Origin: Bacteroidales bacterium
Lineage (GTDB): Bacteria; Bacteroidota; Bacteroidia; Bacteroidales; Bacteroidaceae
Assembly (NCBI GenBank): GCA_030532685.1
Contig: JAUNKN010000010.1
Coordinates: 1-50,435, forward strand
Direction: 5' to 3'
DNA length: 50,435 nucleotides
A program made the translations under genes and the position numbers. The number at the start of each line of letters is the position of its first letter. The first letter of the stretch is position 1. The notes below the pieces were generated by a model, which had not been told where the DNA came from, did no database searches, and saw nothing but the letters and a program-made list of their open reading frames with translations. Positions 41,648 through 50,435 of the stretch are shown piece after piece.

Positions 41648-43639
41648 ATGCCCATCTCTCCCTCACAATCCCCACAGGGGAAGGACCCCAAGATGCCTCG
41701 GTTCAACTTGAACTGGGTGTACATCGTTGTGATTGCACTGCTGGCTTTCATGCTCTGGCAGGGCAACGAAAATCCCGGTAGCTACGACAAGAGCGTGAGC
41801 TATTCGGAGGTGAAACAATACATCAAAAATGGCTATACGACCTCCGTCACCGTCAACAAAACCGACGGAGTGGTCAGTGTGGCTATTGCCCCTGAAAAGG
41901 TGCGCGAGGTGTTCAGGCAAGGTGTGGACAAAGTGGGCAAAAAGCCTACGGCCAGTGCTCGCTACCCATCGGCCGACAAGGTCGAGGACTACCTCAATAG
42001 CGTGGGCTATAAGGGTAAGGTGAACTATGAAGAGAGCCGCTCCATCTTGCTCAATATCCTCTCGAGCATTCTTCCCATTCTGCTGCTTGTGGGCTTTTGG
42101 TACTTCCTCTTCCGCCGCATGGGCAATGCTGGAGGTGGCATCTTGGGCGTGGGCAAGAGCAAGGCCAAGGAGTATGACAAGGAAAATGGCGGTATCAACG
42201 TGACCTTCAAGGACGTGGCCGGCCAGGAGGGAGCGAAGCAGGAAATTCAGGAGATTGTGGATTTCTTGAAGAATCCCAAACGCTACACCGATTTGGGTGG
42301 AAAAATTCCCAAAGGAGCGCTTCTCGTGGGGCCTCCGGGTACGGGTAAAACCCTCTTAGCCAAGGCCGTGGCAGGCGAGGCTCATGTGCCTTTCTTCTCC
42401 ATGTCGGGTTCCGATTTTGTGGAGATGTTTGTCGGAGTGGGAGCCAGTCGTGTGCGCGACCTCTTCAAGAAAGCCAAGGAGAAGGCACCTTCTATCGTCT
42501 TTATCGACGAAATCGACGCCGTGGGGCGTGCCCGTTCCAATGGTCGTAGTTTTGGAGGCAACGATGAGCGCGAAAATACGCTCAACCAGCTGCTCACCGA
42601 GATGGACGGCTTTGGTACCAACTCAGGCGTGATTATCCTTGCTGCGACCAACCGCGTCGATGTGCTCGACAGTGCCTTGTTGCGCGCAGGTCGTTTTGAC
42701 CGCCAGATTCATGTCGATTTGCCCGATTTGCCCGAACGCGTGGCTATTTTCAAAGTGCATCTCGCTCCGCTTAAACTGCAGGAGGGACTCGACATTGATT
42801 TGCTGGCTCGCCAAACGCCAGGCTTCTCTGGAGCCGACATAGCCAACGTCTGCAACGAGGCCGCGCTTATTGCCGCTCGTCATGAGCGCGATTCCGTAAC
42901 GAAGCAAGATTTTCTCGATGCCGTGGATCGCATCATCGGCGGTTTGGAAAAGAAAACCCGCGTCATGACGCAGGAAGAAAAGCGCAGCATTGCCATTCAC
43001 GAGGCAGGACACGCCAGCGTGTCGTGGTTGCTCGAGCATGCCAATCCTCTGGTCAAGGTGACCATCGTGCCTCGCGGACAGAGCCTTGGCGCAGCTTGGT
43101 ATTTGCCCGAGGAGCGCACCATCATCACCCGCGAGCAGATGCTCGATGAGATGTGTGCCACACTGGCAGGTCGTGCGGCCGAGGAGGTGTTCTTGGGCCG
43201 CATCTCGAGCGGTGCTCTCAACGATTTGGAGCGCGTGACACAGCGGGCCTATGGCATGGTGGCTTTCCTCGGAATGAGCGAGCAGCTGCCCAATCTTTCC
43301 TACCATAGCAATCAGGAAAGTTTCCAAAAGCCCTATTCCGACCACACGGCACGCATCATCGACCAAGAGGTGCAGGCTATCGTGACGGGGCAATATGAGC
43401 GCGCCAAGCAGCTTCTGCGCGATAATGCCGATAAGCATCGTCAGCTGGCCGACCTCCTCTGTCAGTATGAAGTCATCTTTGCGGCCGATGTGGAGAATAT
43501 CTTTGGCGCTCGCCCTTGGAAGAGTCGTGCCGACATCATTCTCGAGGAGCAGCCCGAGTCGGACAGTGCAGATGCTCAACCCTCGGACGCAGCCGAACTT
43601 CCTTCCGAAACGCTCACTGAAACCAAGGCCGAATCATGA
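41648..43639 (+). CDS. ftsH: ATP-dependent zinc metalloprotease FtsH
   Basis: 663 residues. A membrane-anchored AAA+ protease for quality control of membrane and short-lived proteins. TM1 is at about residues 23-37 and TM2 at about 134-154, with the periplasmic domain between. Walker A is GPPGTGKT (228-235), Walker B FIDEID (285-290), and the arginine-finger region RAGRFDRQ (346-353). The zinc site HEAGH is at 451-455. The C-terminal ~30 residues are acidic and low-complexity. The stop overlaps the cdsA start (ATGA at 43636-43639). Confidence 0.98.
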   Translation: MPISPSQSPQGKDPKMPRFNLNWVYIVVIALLAFMLWQGNENPGSYDKSVSYSEVKQYIKNGYTTSVTVNKTDGVVSVAIAPEKVREVFRQGVDKVGKKPTASARYPSADKVEDYLNSVGYKGKVNYEESRSILLNILSSILPILLLVGFWYFLFRRMGNAGGGILGVGKSKAKEYDKENGGINVTFKDVAGQEGAKQEIQEIVDFLKNPKRYTDLGGKIPKGALLVGPPGTGKTLLAKAVAGEAHVPFFSMSGSDFVEMFVGVGASRVRDLFKKAKEKAPSIVFIDEIDAVGRARSNGRSFGGNDERENTLNQLLTEMDGFGTNSGVIILAATNRVDVLDSALLRAGRFDRQIHVDLPDLPERVAIFKVHLAPLKLQEGLDIDLLARQTPGFSGADIANVCNEAALIAARHERDSVTKQDFLDAVDRIIGGLEKKTRVMTQEEKRSIAIHEAGHASVSWLLEHANPLVKVTIVPRGQSLGAAWYLPEERTIITREQMLDEMCATLAGRAAEEVFLGRISSGALNDLERVTQRAYGMVAFLGMSEQLPNLSYHSNQESFQKPYSDHTARIIDQEVQAIVTGQYERAKQLLRDNADKHRQLADLLCQYEVIFAADVENIFGARPWKSRADIILEEQPESDSADAQPSDAAELPSETLTETKAES

Positions 43640-44472
43640 ACAACTTTCTTCTCCGTGCGCTCACAGGCGCCGTCTATGTAGGTACGCTCGTGGGAGCGCT
43701 TTTGCTCGGGCCCACGTCTATGGCGATTTTCTTTGCCCTCGTGGCGGGAGCTGCTGTGTGGGAGTTCTCTACCATCGTCAATGTCAATGTGCGTGCCAGC
43801 ATCAACCGCTTCATCGCTTCGGCAGGTGCTGTAGCTTTTGTCTTGGCCTTTTGGCAGGCCTGCATCATCGGTCCGAGCTATCAGCTGTTTTTGCCCTTCT
43901 TGGGCACGATGCTCTACTTGCTCGTCAGCGAGCTTTATCGTGCCGATAGCAATCCACTCAAAAATTGGGGTTTTGCTTATGCTGCGCAGCTTTACATTAC
44001 GCTACCGCTTTCGCTCATTTTTCTCTTAGCTTTCCGCTACGATGCCATGAGCAATACTTTGCCTTATGATTGGACGCTGCCCTTGGCCATCTTCCTCTTC
44101 CTTTGGACGAGCGACACAGGAGCCTATCTCTTCGGTTCGACCTTAGGCAAGTATTTTCCCGCCAAGCTTTTCCCTCGCATTTCGCCCAACAAATCGTGGG
44201 TCGGGTCGATAGGGGGGGGAGTGCTCACGCTGGCCGTAGCAGCCTTGATGTCCTATTTCTTCCCTGAGCAACTCTCTCTCCTGCGTTGGCTCGGTTTGGG
44301 AGCAGTGGTTTGTGTGTTTGGTACATGGGGCGATTTGGTCGAGAGCTTGCTCAAACGTCAGTTGGGCATAAAGGACAGCGGAAATATCCTCCCTGGCCAT
44401 GGTGGCATGCTCGATCGCTTCGATTCGGCTTTATTGGCCATTCCTGCTGCGGTGATTTACCTCTTTATCTGA
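43636..44472 (+). CDS. cdsA: Phosphatidate cytidylyltransferase
   Basis: 278 residues with about eight hydrophobic segments. Makes CDP-diacylglycerol from phosphatidate and CTP, the branch point of phospholipid synthesis. The family signature is at the C-terminus: ESLLKRQLGIKDSG and LPGHGGMLDRFDS (about 235-265), including the metal-binding Asp residues. Translation is probably coupled to ftsH by the 4-bp ATGA overlap. Confidence 0.96.
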   Translation: MNNFLLRALTGAVYVGTLVGALLLGPTSMAIFFALVAGAAVWEFSTIVNVNVRASINRFIASAGAVAFVLAFWQACIIGPSYQLFLPFLGTMLYLLVSELYRADSNPLKNWGFAYAAQLYITLPLSLIFLLAFRYDAMSNTLPYDWTLPLAIFLFLWTSDTGAYLFGSTLGKYFPAKLFPRISPNKSWVGSIGGGVLTLAVAALMSYFFPEQLSLLRWLGLGAVVCVFGTWGDLVESLLKRQLGIKDSGNILPGHGGMLDRFDSALLAIPAAVIYLFI

Positions 44473-44495
44473 ATCTCACCCACTTGCGAATCATA

Positions 44496-44541
44496 AAAGA
44501 ACTCCCCTCTATGCACCATGCATAGAGGGGAGTTCTTTGTT
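44496..44541. terminator. Bidirectional terminator between cdsA and the MFS gene
   Basis: A perfect 20-bp stem (44496-44515 with 44519-44538) closed by CCA. It has a T run on each strand and lies between convergent genes, 24 bp after cdsA and 20 bp after the MFS stop. Confidence 0.9.
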
Positions 44542-44557
44542 CATTAAAAGGAGAGTC

Positions 44558-45814
44558 TTATGCTCCTTTCTTTTCTCTAAATACGAGCATGAAGCTCACG
44601 GCTACAATCAGGGCGTAAGAAGCAAAGGTTAGCCAAACGCTGGTCCAGTTTCCCACTTGCATACCGTCGATGTTGCTCGTGTGGAGGTTCACGATTTCTT
44701 GCGCGGCAAGCATGCCGATTGAAGCACCGATACCATTGGTCATAATCATGAAGAGCCCTTGTGCCGAGGAACGAATGTCGCTGGCCACTTCCTTGTCGAC
44801 AAAGAGAGAGCCCGAAACATTGAAGAAATCGAAAGCTACGCCATAGACAATCATAGAGGCGATGAGGAACAGCACTCCAGGCATGGCAGGATTGCCCACT
44901 GAGAAGAAACCAAAACGAAGCACCCAGGCCAACATGGCAATGGTCATCACTGTCTTGATACCATAGCGCTTCAAGAAGAAAGGAATGAGCAGGATGCAGA
45001 AAGTTTCGCTGATTTGTGAGAGCGAAATGAGGAGATTGGCGTGGTCGACAAAGTATTCTCCGCGGAAGAGTTCATTGACCGAGAAACTCGAAATGAAGGG
45101 ATTGGCATAGGCATTGGTGATTTGCAAACTTACACCCAGCAACATGGAGAAAATGAAGAAGAGGGCCATACGTCGCTGTGCAAACAGACGGAAAGCGTTC
45201 AAGCCCAAAGCTTCGACAAGGCCCTTTTGTTGTCCCCCAGGACTGGTGGGGCAGTGGGGGAGGGTCAGTGCATAAAGAGCGAGCAAAACGCCCCAAGAGG
45301 CCGAAACGACAAACTGCATTACGCTATGTTGCCAGCCAATTAAATCGACGAGCCACATCGAGGCGATGAAGCCAATAGTGCCAAATATGCGGATGGGGGG
45401 AAAGGCTTTGACCGTGTCCATACCCGCACGCTCAAGGGCATTGTACGACACGGAGTTGGAGAGTGCAAGCGTTGGCATATAGGCCGCCACGGAAAGTGTG
45501 TACCAAGGGAATATCTGGGAGAAAGTGGGCGTTTCGTGGGTCAAACCAATGTAGGCAACCATGCTCAAGGCCGTTGCGGCAATGATATGGCAGAGCGCGA
45601 GCATACGTTGTGCTGGAATCCAGCGGTCGGCCACGATACCCACGATGGCAGGCATAAAGATGGACACGATGCCCTGAACGGAATAGAACCAACCAATGTT
45701 GGCACCAATACCAATGCCAGCTAAATAGGAACCCATAGAAGTAAGGTAAGCTCCCCAAACGGCAAATTCGAGGAAGTTCATAGCGATAAGACGCCCTTTA
45801 ATGTTGCTTTTCAT
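44558..45814 (-). CDS. MFS transporter, nucleoside:proton symporter (NupG/XapB) type
   Basis: 418 residues from ATG 45814 (MKSNIKGRLIAMNFLEFAVW); ten more codons upstream overlap the promoter and are not used. Twelve hydrophobic segments. LEFAVWGAYLTSMGSYL, the downstream GIVADRWIPAQRMLA and C-terminal DGMQVGNWTSVWLTFASYAL resemble nucleoside permeases of the NHS family. Substrate is inferred from family resemblance only. Confidence 0.85.
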   Translation of the reverse strand: MKSNIKGRLIAMNFLEFAVWGAYLTSMGSYLAGIGIGANIGWFYSVQGIVSIFMPAIVGIVADRWIPAQRMLALCHIIAATALSMVAYIGLTHETPTFSQIFPWYTLSVAAYMPTLALSNSVSYNALERAGMDTVKAFPPIRIFGTIGFIASMWLVDLIGWQHSVMQFVVSASWGVLLALYALTLPHCPTSPGGQQKGLVEALGLNAFRLFAQRRMALFFIFSMLLGVSLQITNAYANPFISSFSVNELFRGEYFVDHANLLISLSQISETFCILLIPFFLKRYGIKTVMTIAMLAWVLRFGFFSVGNPAMPGVLFLIASMIVYGVAFDFFNVSGSLFVDKEVASDIRSSAQGLFMIMTNGIGASIGMLAAQEIVNLHTSNIDGMQVGNWTSVWLTFASYALIVAVSFMLVFREKKGA

Positions 45815-45841
45815 ATCTTGGATTTGAAAAATTATTGGCTG

Positions 45842-45873
45842 CAAAGATAAAGGAAAATTACAGCCAGACCAAA
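45842..45873 (-). promoter_or_regulatory. Promoter of the MFS gene
   Basis: On the minus strand TTTG (45870-45873) and TATCTTTG (45842-45849) are 20 nt apart, a full consensus match, with the ATG 28 nt downstream. This supports the start at 45814. Confidence 0.8.
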
Positions 45874-46170
45874 CCTCTACGCGGGAAAATGCTTGCTCCG
45901 TATGGCACTTTCGTTTTCAAAGAAGCTACTTTTACGAAGGATACTTGCAAATCGTTTTAATCAGCAATAGAGTTTCGTGATTGAGCGAGCTTGTCGAGAA
46001 GAAGCGATGCGCATTTGCGACTTTCTAAAGTACAGTATCTTCAAGAAGCTCAACAATAAGATGAGAGCGAACATTGGTTTCTCGAAGTGTTGCTGAAGGG
46101 TAAAGAAGCTTGAAGACGGCTGCATTAAATCACGGTCGATGAAAAAAGTTACAACTTTATCCTTGAAAGA
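45874..46170. other. Non-coding region between MFS gene and tRNA-Arg promoter
   Basis: About 300 bp. The only frame, minus strand 45961-46215, crosses the tRNA promoter and has no recognisable product, so I see nothing functional here. Confidence 0.45.
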
Positions 46171-46202
46171 TTTGGTAGATACTATAGAATGTTGTACTTT
46201 TG
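46171..46202 (+). promoter_or_regulatory. Promoter of the tRNA-Arg pair
   Basis: TTTG (46171-46174) and TACTTTTG (46195-46202), 20 nt apart, a full consensus match. The first mature tRNA begins 103 nt downstream, so the primary transcript has a leader. That leader has a perfect hairpin AGATACC-GCT-GGTATCT (46264-46280) and a smaller GTCC/GGAC one (46289-46300). Confidence 0.8.
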
Positions 46203-46305
46203 CACTCGGAAACAACGGAGCACTCGTTCTTTCACCAGGTTTTGGAGTGCTTTCTGTTTTTACAGATACCGCTGGTATCTACCAATAGTCCTGAAGGACG
46301 GCATT

Positions 46306-46379
46306 GGTTCCGTAGCTCAACTGAATAGAGCATCTGACTACGGATCAGAAGGTTACAGGTTTGAATCCTGTCGGAATCA
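46306..46379 (+). tRNA. tRNA-Arg (anticodon ACG), copy 1
   Basis: A 74-nt cloverleaf. Acceptor GGTTCCG/CGGAATC (one G-U pair), D arm AGCTCAACTGAATAGAGC, anticodon stem TCTGA/TCAGA with loop CTACGGA giving anticodon ACG, T arm ACAGGTTTGAATCCTGT. CCA is not encoded. A34 would be deaminated to inosine to read CGU, CGC and CGA. The next copy begins 30 bp after this one. Confidence 0.95.
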
Positions 46380-46409
46380 CACACGAGGTCCAAGTGTAAA
46401 ATAAAGGAC

Positions 46410-46483
46410 GGCTCCGTAGCTCAACTGAATAGAGCATCTGACTACGGATCAGAAGGTTACAGGTTTGAATCCTGTCGGAGTCA
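46410..46483 (+). tRNA. tRNA-Arg (anticodon ACG), copy 2
   Basis: Identical to copy 1 except in the acceptor stem, which is GGCTCCG/CGGAGTC: the third pair C-G replaces T-A. The change is compensatory, so both copies should be functional. The 30-bp spacer contains a short ACAC/GTGT inverted repeat. CCA is not encoded. Confidence 0.95.
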
Positions 46484-46489
46484 CTACGA

Positions 46490-46530
46490 AAGGCTGCATT
46501 GCAACGAAAGTTGGAATGCAGCCTTTTTTT
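46490..46530 (+). terminator. Terminator of the tRNA-Arg transcript
   Basis: AAGGCTGCATT (46490-46500) pairs with AATGCAGCCTT (46515-46525), and CAAC/GTTG extends the stem around a GAAA tetraloop. Seven T residues follow. Confidence 0.9.
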
Positions 46531-46792
46531 GCGTTGTGCGTAGTTCGGAATCGTGTTGCCAAGAAAGAGAGTGCTTAGTGGTTTGGCTACTTTTTTTGTT
46601 CATAGGAAGCCGGTGGGCTTTCCTGTTTTTGTTTTTCAGGCTTATAAGAGAGTTTGCACGCGCAAATGGACGAACTTGTGGAGTAGGAAGCATGAGGAGA
46701 TGCTCGGGTAGGGTTGTTCTCCTTTTTCGTGTTTTTCTGCGCTTTTTCGCTCCTTTTTCAAAGGACTTAAATCGCGTTTGATAAAAAACTTG
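46531..46792. other. Non-coding region upstream of the TonB receptor
   Basis: About 260 bp with no convincing gene; frames on both strands here are short and unrecognisable. It ends at the -7 box at 46793. Confidence 0.45.
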
Positions 46793-46800
46793 TACCTTTG
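46793..46800 (+). promoter_or_regulatory. -7 box for the Oar-like receptor
   Basis: TACCTTTG fits TAnnTTTG. The nearest TTTG (46777-46780) is only 12 nt upstream. The start codon is almost 200 nt downstream, implying a long 5' leader that includes small hairpins (TCGCT/AGCGA near 46852 and CCTCTTC/GAAGAGG near 46877). Confidence 0.5.
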
Positions 46801-46995
46801 CAGTAGATTTTAAAGATTTCTGCTTTGCGGACGTAGCGAATCATACAGCTTTCGCTTTGAGAGCGATAAAATGTTGAGCCTCTTCTTGTTGGAATGGAAG
46901 AGGAAAATAGGGCTGCTTGCCCACTCGCTTTGGACAACGTCTGCGTGGAGCGTATCCTTGCTTTCTTTCTATCTTCATCCATAACAATTTAGTTT

Positions 46996-49900
46996 ATGTC
47001 GATTTCCAGCAAACTTCTGCTAGCCTCGGTGCTTCCTGCTTTTGCAGTGAGTGCGATGGCACAAGTAACAACTTCTTCCGTGAGTGGTCGTGTCGCCGAT
47101 AAGAACGGTTCTGCCCTCGAAGGCGCGATTGTGAGTGCTGTGCACAACCCCTCGGGCACTCGCTATACGGGAGTGGCCAATCAGGATGGTCGTTTCACCA
47201 TTCAAGGTATGCGTACGGGTGGTCCCTATACCATCACGATTTCGCTCATTGGTCACGAGAAGAAAATTTTCTCGGGCTTGGTGCTTCAGCTCGGTCAGCA
47301 GTTGCCACTCGATGTACAGTTGCAAGATGCCGACTCTCAGTTGGGCGAGGTTGTCGTACAGACCTCGAGCAAGCGCCGTGCAGGTGCCATTGAAAACTTC
47401 TCGCTCGAGAGCATCACCCAAACCGCTACGGTCGATCGTCACATCTACGACATCATTCGCAACGCCCCTATGGTGCAAACCAACAAGGCTGGTGGGCTTT
47501 CGATTGCTGGACAAAACAATCGCTACAATAGTTTCATGATCGATGGTAGCGTGAGCAACGACGTGTTTGGCCTTGCTGCCTCAGGAACGAATGGCGGACA
47601 GTCCAGTGCCAATCCCATCTCGCTCGATGCCATTCAGGAAATCCAAGTGAGCGTAGCTCCTTTTGATGTGCGCCAATCGGGCTTTACGGGAGGTGCTATC
47701 AATGCGGTGACCAAGCAAGGTACCAATGCATTCAAAGGCTCGGTGTATGGATTGTACAACAACGAATCGATGTATGGAAAGTACAACCAGAGCGCGCACG
47801 ATGGCATACAGTATAAACCCCTGAGCGAGCAGTCTTCTGCGACTATTGGAGCCACTTTGGGTGGTCCCATTGTGAAAGACAAGCTCTTCTTCTTCCTCTC
47901 GGCCGAGCAACGCAAGGAAAGCTACCCCTCGACCTATTATCCTGGTTATGCTCCTGATGCGCTTTCGCAAGAGACTGCCGACAAAATCCTCTCGCTCTAT
48001 AAGCAACGTACGGGTAAGAACGATAGCTATGGCAGTCGCGATGTCGAGCAAAAGGCAGTAGGCATCTTGGCGCGTTTGGACTGGAACATCAACGACTGGC
48101 ACAAGTTGGCAGTACGCTGGCAGCACAACGACAGTTTCGACGAGGTGTACAGTGCCTCCTCTCGCACTTTCAACTTCAACAACAGTGGTTATAGCATGAA
48201 CAATGTGACCAACTCGTTTGTGCTTGAGCTCAACTCCAAAATTACCGATCGCATCCACAATGAATTGCGTGCATCGGCGGCTTACGTTCGTGACCACCGC
48301 GATGTGGCCTATCAAGGCCCCACGGTACAGATAAACGATGTGCCTACCAGCGATAAGAAGCGTAAAACCTCGGTGAACATCGGTACCGAATATTCTTCGG
48401 GAGTGAACTATCTGCACCAAGACATCTATACGCTCGAGGACAACCTCAGCTTTTATCTTGGCGACCATACCGTAACCCTCGGTACGCACAACGAGTTTTA
48501 CCGCATGAAAAATGCCTTCATTCAGGCAGCCAATGGTGCGTGGTACTACAACAATTTTGAGGACTTCGTGGCCGACAAACCTTGGCGCATGCGCTATTAC
48601 TACAGCGACCCCGCTCTCACTGGCGGCGACCTGAAATATGCTCCTCTCATGAACTTTGCACAGTGGGGCTTGTATGGTCAAGACAAGTGGAATGTCAATA
48701 GTCGCCTGGAGCTCACCGCCGGTTTGCGTTTCGACCTGCCCATGTCGCTCAATGAGCCCATGAGCAATCCCACTTACAATAAGTTTGCCCAAGAGAAGCA
48801 CTTCCCCCTCGTGGGCGAAATGCCCTCTCCCAAGTTGATGGTAAGCCCCCGTTTGGGCTTCCGTTATTGGACCGATGCTGCTCGCCACTCTCTGCTGCGT
48901 GGTGGTGTGGGCATTTTCACGGGACGTGTGCCCTTCGTGTGGCTCAGCAATGCCTATGGCAACACAGGTATGGAGCTGAAGAAAATCACGATTAGCAACA
49001 AGGACGTGCCCAACTTGGAAACTGCTGCCAACGATCCCTATGCCGCAGTGAAGAGCGCCAAAGCTCCTGCTGCCGAGATTGTGGTCATTGACAAGCAATT
49101 CCGCTATCCTCAAGCACTCCGCTTCAACTTGGCTTGGGAATACACCTTGCCTGCCAATGTGAAGATGACGCTCGAAGGGCTCTACTCGCGCAATCTCAAT
49201 GCTGTGTTCTACGAAAATCTCGCTGTAGAACCCACAGGAAAGGCCTATGCCATTGCTGGCAACGAAGCCTCGGCCGTGAAGTACTACTCCAAGATTACGA
49301 AGGAGTATCAGAATATCATCAACCTCCGTTCGGTCAATAAGGGCTACAGCTATTCGTTGAGCGCCCTCTTCGAGAAAGACTTTGACTTTGGTCTCGGATT
49401 GCGTGGTAGCTACACCTATGGTCGCTCTAAGAGTGTGAACGACGGAACAAGCTCCGTGGCTGCCTCCAACTGGGGCTACTATGTGGCTCGCGACATGCAG
49501 GACGCTGGCGAGGTGAGCAACTCTCGTTTCGACATTCCTCACCGCGTGATGTTCCAAGTGAACTACACTTCGCCTCGCTATGCTCGTGGGCTGATGAGCA
49601 CCGAGTTGGGGCTCACTTACAATGGCTCGAGCGGCTATCGCTACTCGCTCGTGATGAACGAAAGTGCCGATTTCAATGGCGATGGTCAGCGTGGCAACTC
49701 GCTTCTCTACATTCCTACGGCTGCCGAAGTGCAAAATCTCGTATTCACCGACCATAAGGGCAAGGCCCTCACTCCCGAGGCTTTGGCCACAGCTCGTCAG
49801 AATGTCGAAAATTGGATTATGGGCGATAGCTATGCCGCAAACCATCGTGGACAAATCGCTGAACGTAACAGTAACCTCTCGAAGTGGGAAAACGAAATCA

Positions 49901-50175
49901 ATGTGCACTTGGCGCAAAACTTCCATTTGCCCAAACAGTGGGGCAAGCTGCAAGTGAGCCTCGACGTGATGAATTTTGCCAATATGCTCAACAAAGAGTG
50001 GGGGGCTACCTATGGCAATGTGTATAGCATAGCTCCTCTGGGTGTGGCCAAGATGAACACCAAGGATGGCGTGAGCACGGCTCAATTCTTTGACAACACG
50101 GCCAATGCTACCATACGTCCCAACGATGTTCTCTCGCGTTGGCACATGCAGCTCGGTGTGCGCTATACTTTCTAA
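46996..50175 (+). CDS. Oar-like TonB-dependent receptor with regulatory-like N-domain
   Basis: 1059 residues. Signal peptide 1 to about 22 (ending AVSAMAQ). A carboxypeptidase-regulatory-like domain spans about 28-112 (VSGRVADKNGSALEGAIVSA, NQDGRFTIQGMR). The plug region includes GEVVVQTSSKRRAG, SIAGQNNRYNSFMIDGS and the Oar-type stretch SLDAIQEIQVSVAPFDVRQS with GAINAVTKQGTN (about 210-250). The barrel runs to the aromatic end LGVRYTF. This group is distinct from SusC: there is no SusD partner. In other Bacteroidota and Myxococcus such proteins serve in adhesion or export-related functions; the ligand here is unknown. Confidence 0.92.
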   Translation: MSISSKLLLASVLPAFAVSAMAQVTTSSVSGRVADKNGSALEGAIVSAVHNPSGTRYTGVANQDGRFTIQGMRTGGPYTITISLIGHEKKIFSGLVLQLGQQLPLDVQLQDADSQLGEVVVQTSSKRRAGAIENFSLESITQTATVDRHIYDIIRNAPMVQTNKAGGLSIAGQNNRYNSFMIDGSVSNDVFGLAASGTNGGQSSANPISLDAIQEIQVSVAPFDVRQSGFTGGAINAVTKQGTNAFKGSVYGLYNNESMYGKYNQSAHDGIQYKPLSEQSSATIGATLGGPIVKDKLFFFLSAEQRKESYPSTYYPGYAPDALSQETADKILSLYKQRTGKNDSYGSRDVEQKAVGILARLDWNINDWHKLAVRWQHNDSFDEVYSASSRTFNFNNSGYSMNNVTNSFVLELNSKITDRIHNELRASAAYVRDHRDVAYQGPTVQINDVPTSDKKRKTSVNIGTEYSSGVNYLHQDIYTLEDNLSFYLGDHTVTLGTHNEFYRMKNAFIQAANGAWYYNNFEDFVADKPWRMRYYYSDPALTGGDLKYAPLMNFAQWGLYGQDKWNVNSRLELTAGLRFDLPMSLNEPMSNPTYNKFAQEKHFPLVGEMPSPKLMVSPRLGFRYWTDAARHSLLRGGVGIFTGRVPFVWLSNAYGNTGMELKKITISNKDVPNLETAANDPYAAVKSAKAPAAEIVVIDKQFRYPQALRFNLAWEYTLPANVKMTLEGLYSRNLNAVFYENLAVEPTGKAYAIAGNEASAVKYYSKITKEYQNIINLRSVNKGYSYSLSALFEKDFDFGLGLRGSYTYGRSKSVNDGTSSVAASNWGYYVARDMQDAGEVSNSRFDIPHRVMFQVNYTSPRYARGLMSTELGLTYNGSSGYRYSLVMNESADFNGDGQRGNSLLYIPTAAEVQNLVFTDHKGKALTPEALATARQNVENWIMGDSYAANHRGQIAERNSNLSKWENEINVHLAQNFHLPKQWGKLQVSLDVMNFANMLNKEWGATYGNVYSIAPLGVAKMNTKDGVSTAQFFDNTANATIRPNDVLSRWHMQLGVRYTF

Positions 50176-50251
50176 GGACATGTCACCAAGTGGATAGGCT
50201 TGAGGCGTGCTGAATCCCGTTACTTCCAGCCCGTGCCCCATGGTGCTCAAT

Positions 50252-50290
50252 AAAGCTGTGCCGAAACTCAAAGTTTCGGCACAGCTTTTT
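50252..50290 (+). terminator. Terminator after the Oar-like receptor
   Basis: AAAGCTGTGCCGAAACT (50252-50268) pairs perfectly with its complement at 50272-50288 around a CAA loop, followed by TT and a mixed tail. It is 76 bp after the receptor stop and is also T-bounded on the minus strand. The sequence is similar to the stem at 34561. Confidence 0.85.
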
Positions 50291-50398
50291 GATGAAGGTG
50301 CCAAAAGGCGCGATACCCCTGCGATGAGGCAAGCCTGTTTCGTGCTTTTTTCCTTGGGCAGCTTCGCGCTTTTTTTTTTTGGTGCAGCCTTCTTTTCT

Positions 50399-50434
50399 CT
50401 ATTCAAAGTCGCTGAATGTACGTTCGGCGACGTT
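50399..50434 (-). CDS. Possible C-terminal end of a minus-strand gene (partial)
   Basis: On the minus strand, frame from 50434 reads NVAERTFSDFE and then TAG (50401-50399). The 11 residues look protein-like and the convergent terminator at 50252 would suit a gene entering from the right, but the evidence is thin and I do not recognise the family. A run of 11-12 T at about 50371-50382 lies just beyond. It could equally be non-coding. Confidence 0.25.
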   Translation of the reverse strand, partial: NVAERTFSDFE

Positions 50435-50435
50435 G

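Noticed and set aside
47581-50406. A 941-codon minus-strand open frame opposite the Oar-like receptor
   Set aside because: The plus-strand frame has clear TonB-receptor domains, a signal peptide and a barrel end. The antisense frame shows no family features and reflects codon bias that avoids stops in that phase.

Overview
The window looks like chromosome from the order Bacteroidales (phylum Bacteroidota), probably something near Porphyromonas. This is an inference from several features. There is a SusC/SusD pair and an Oar-type TonB receptor. Promoters follow the Bacteroidota pattern (TTTG, about 20 nt, TAnnTTTG) and several fit it exactly. Starts generally lack a strong Shine-Dalgarno sequence. 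The order secY-map-infA-rpmJ-rpsM-rpsK-rpsD-rpoA-rplQ is the usual one for the group, and the L36 and S14 proteins lack zinc clusters. The genus is not certain.

Layout. (1) 1-10.8 kb: the distal S10/spc/alpha ribosomal operon, from the tail of rpsC through rplQ, all on the plus strand, with secY, map, infA and rpoA embedded. It closes with a strong terminator. The one oddity is a long imperfect hairpin in the 158-bp gap between rpmC and rpsQ. (2) 11.0-14.05 kb: a minus-strand FMN reductase/pirin pair, then a mobile-element scar. The scar holds a 222-bp MITE-like element with 17-bp perfect terminal inverted repeats and a 9-bp target duplication, a broken IS30-type transposase, and a 50-bp mini-copy of the same inverted-repeat ends. 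(3) 14.2-22.1 kb, minus strand: aspartokinase/homoserine dehydrogenase (thrA), a GHL10-type glycosyl-hydrolase-like exported protein just upstream of it, a large lipoprotein made of five tandem PepSY-like modules, and an AI-2E-family permease. (4) 22.2-26.1 kb, plus strand: rsmI, a coiled-coil lipoprotein, a glycine-zipper lipoprotein and a MATE exporter. (5) 26.9-29.4 kb: tRNA-Met(CAT) on the minus strand, diverging from metY-miaA. (6) 29.7-34.5 kb: a SusC/SusD nutrient-uptake pair without neighbouring enzymes. (7) 35.3-40.4 kb: an lptF/G-like permease, ribBA, a BAX-inhibitor-1 family protein and an aspartate-type aminotransferase, forming a tight operon. (8) 41.3-44.5 kb: rsfS-ftsH-cdsA operon. 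(9) 44.6-50.2 kb: a nucleoside-type MFS transporter (minus), two tandem tRNA-Arg(ACG) genes and an Oar-like TonB-dependent receptor.

Most genes are housekeeping: translation, protein export and quality control, threonine/methionine/riboflavin synthesis, lipid and LPS biogenesis. The less explained material is in the non-coding DNA. Three intergenic regions (26.5, 34.9 and 40.5 kb) carry diverged copies of one roughly 300-bp palindromic element that is rich in TGGAAGC/GCTTCCA and bounded by alternating GC tracts. Each copy lies next to a second, terminator-like nested inverted repeat. I see no CRISPR array, prophage, toxin-antitoxin locus, defence island or biosynthetic cluster.
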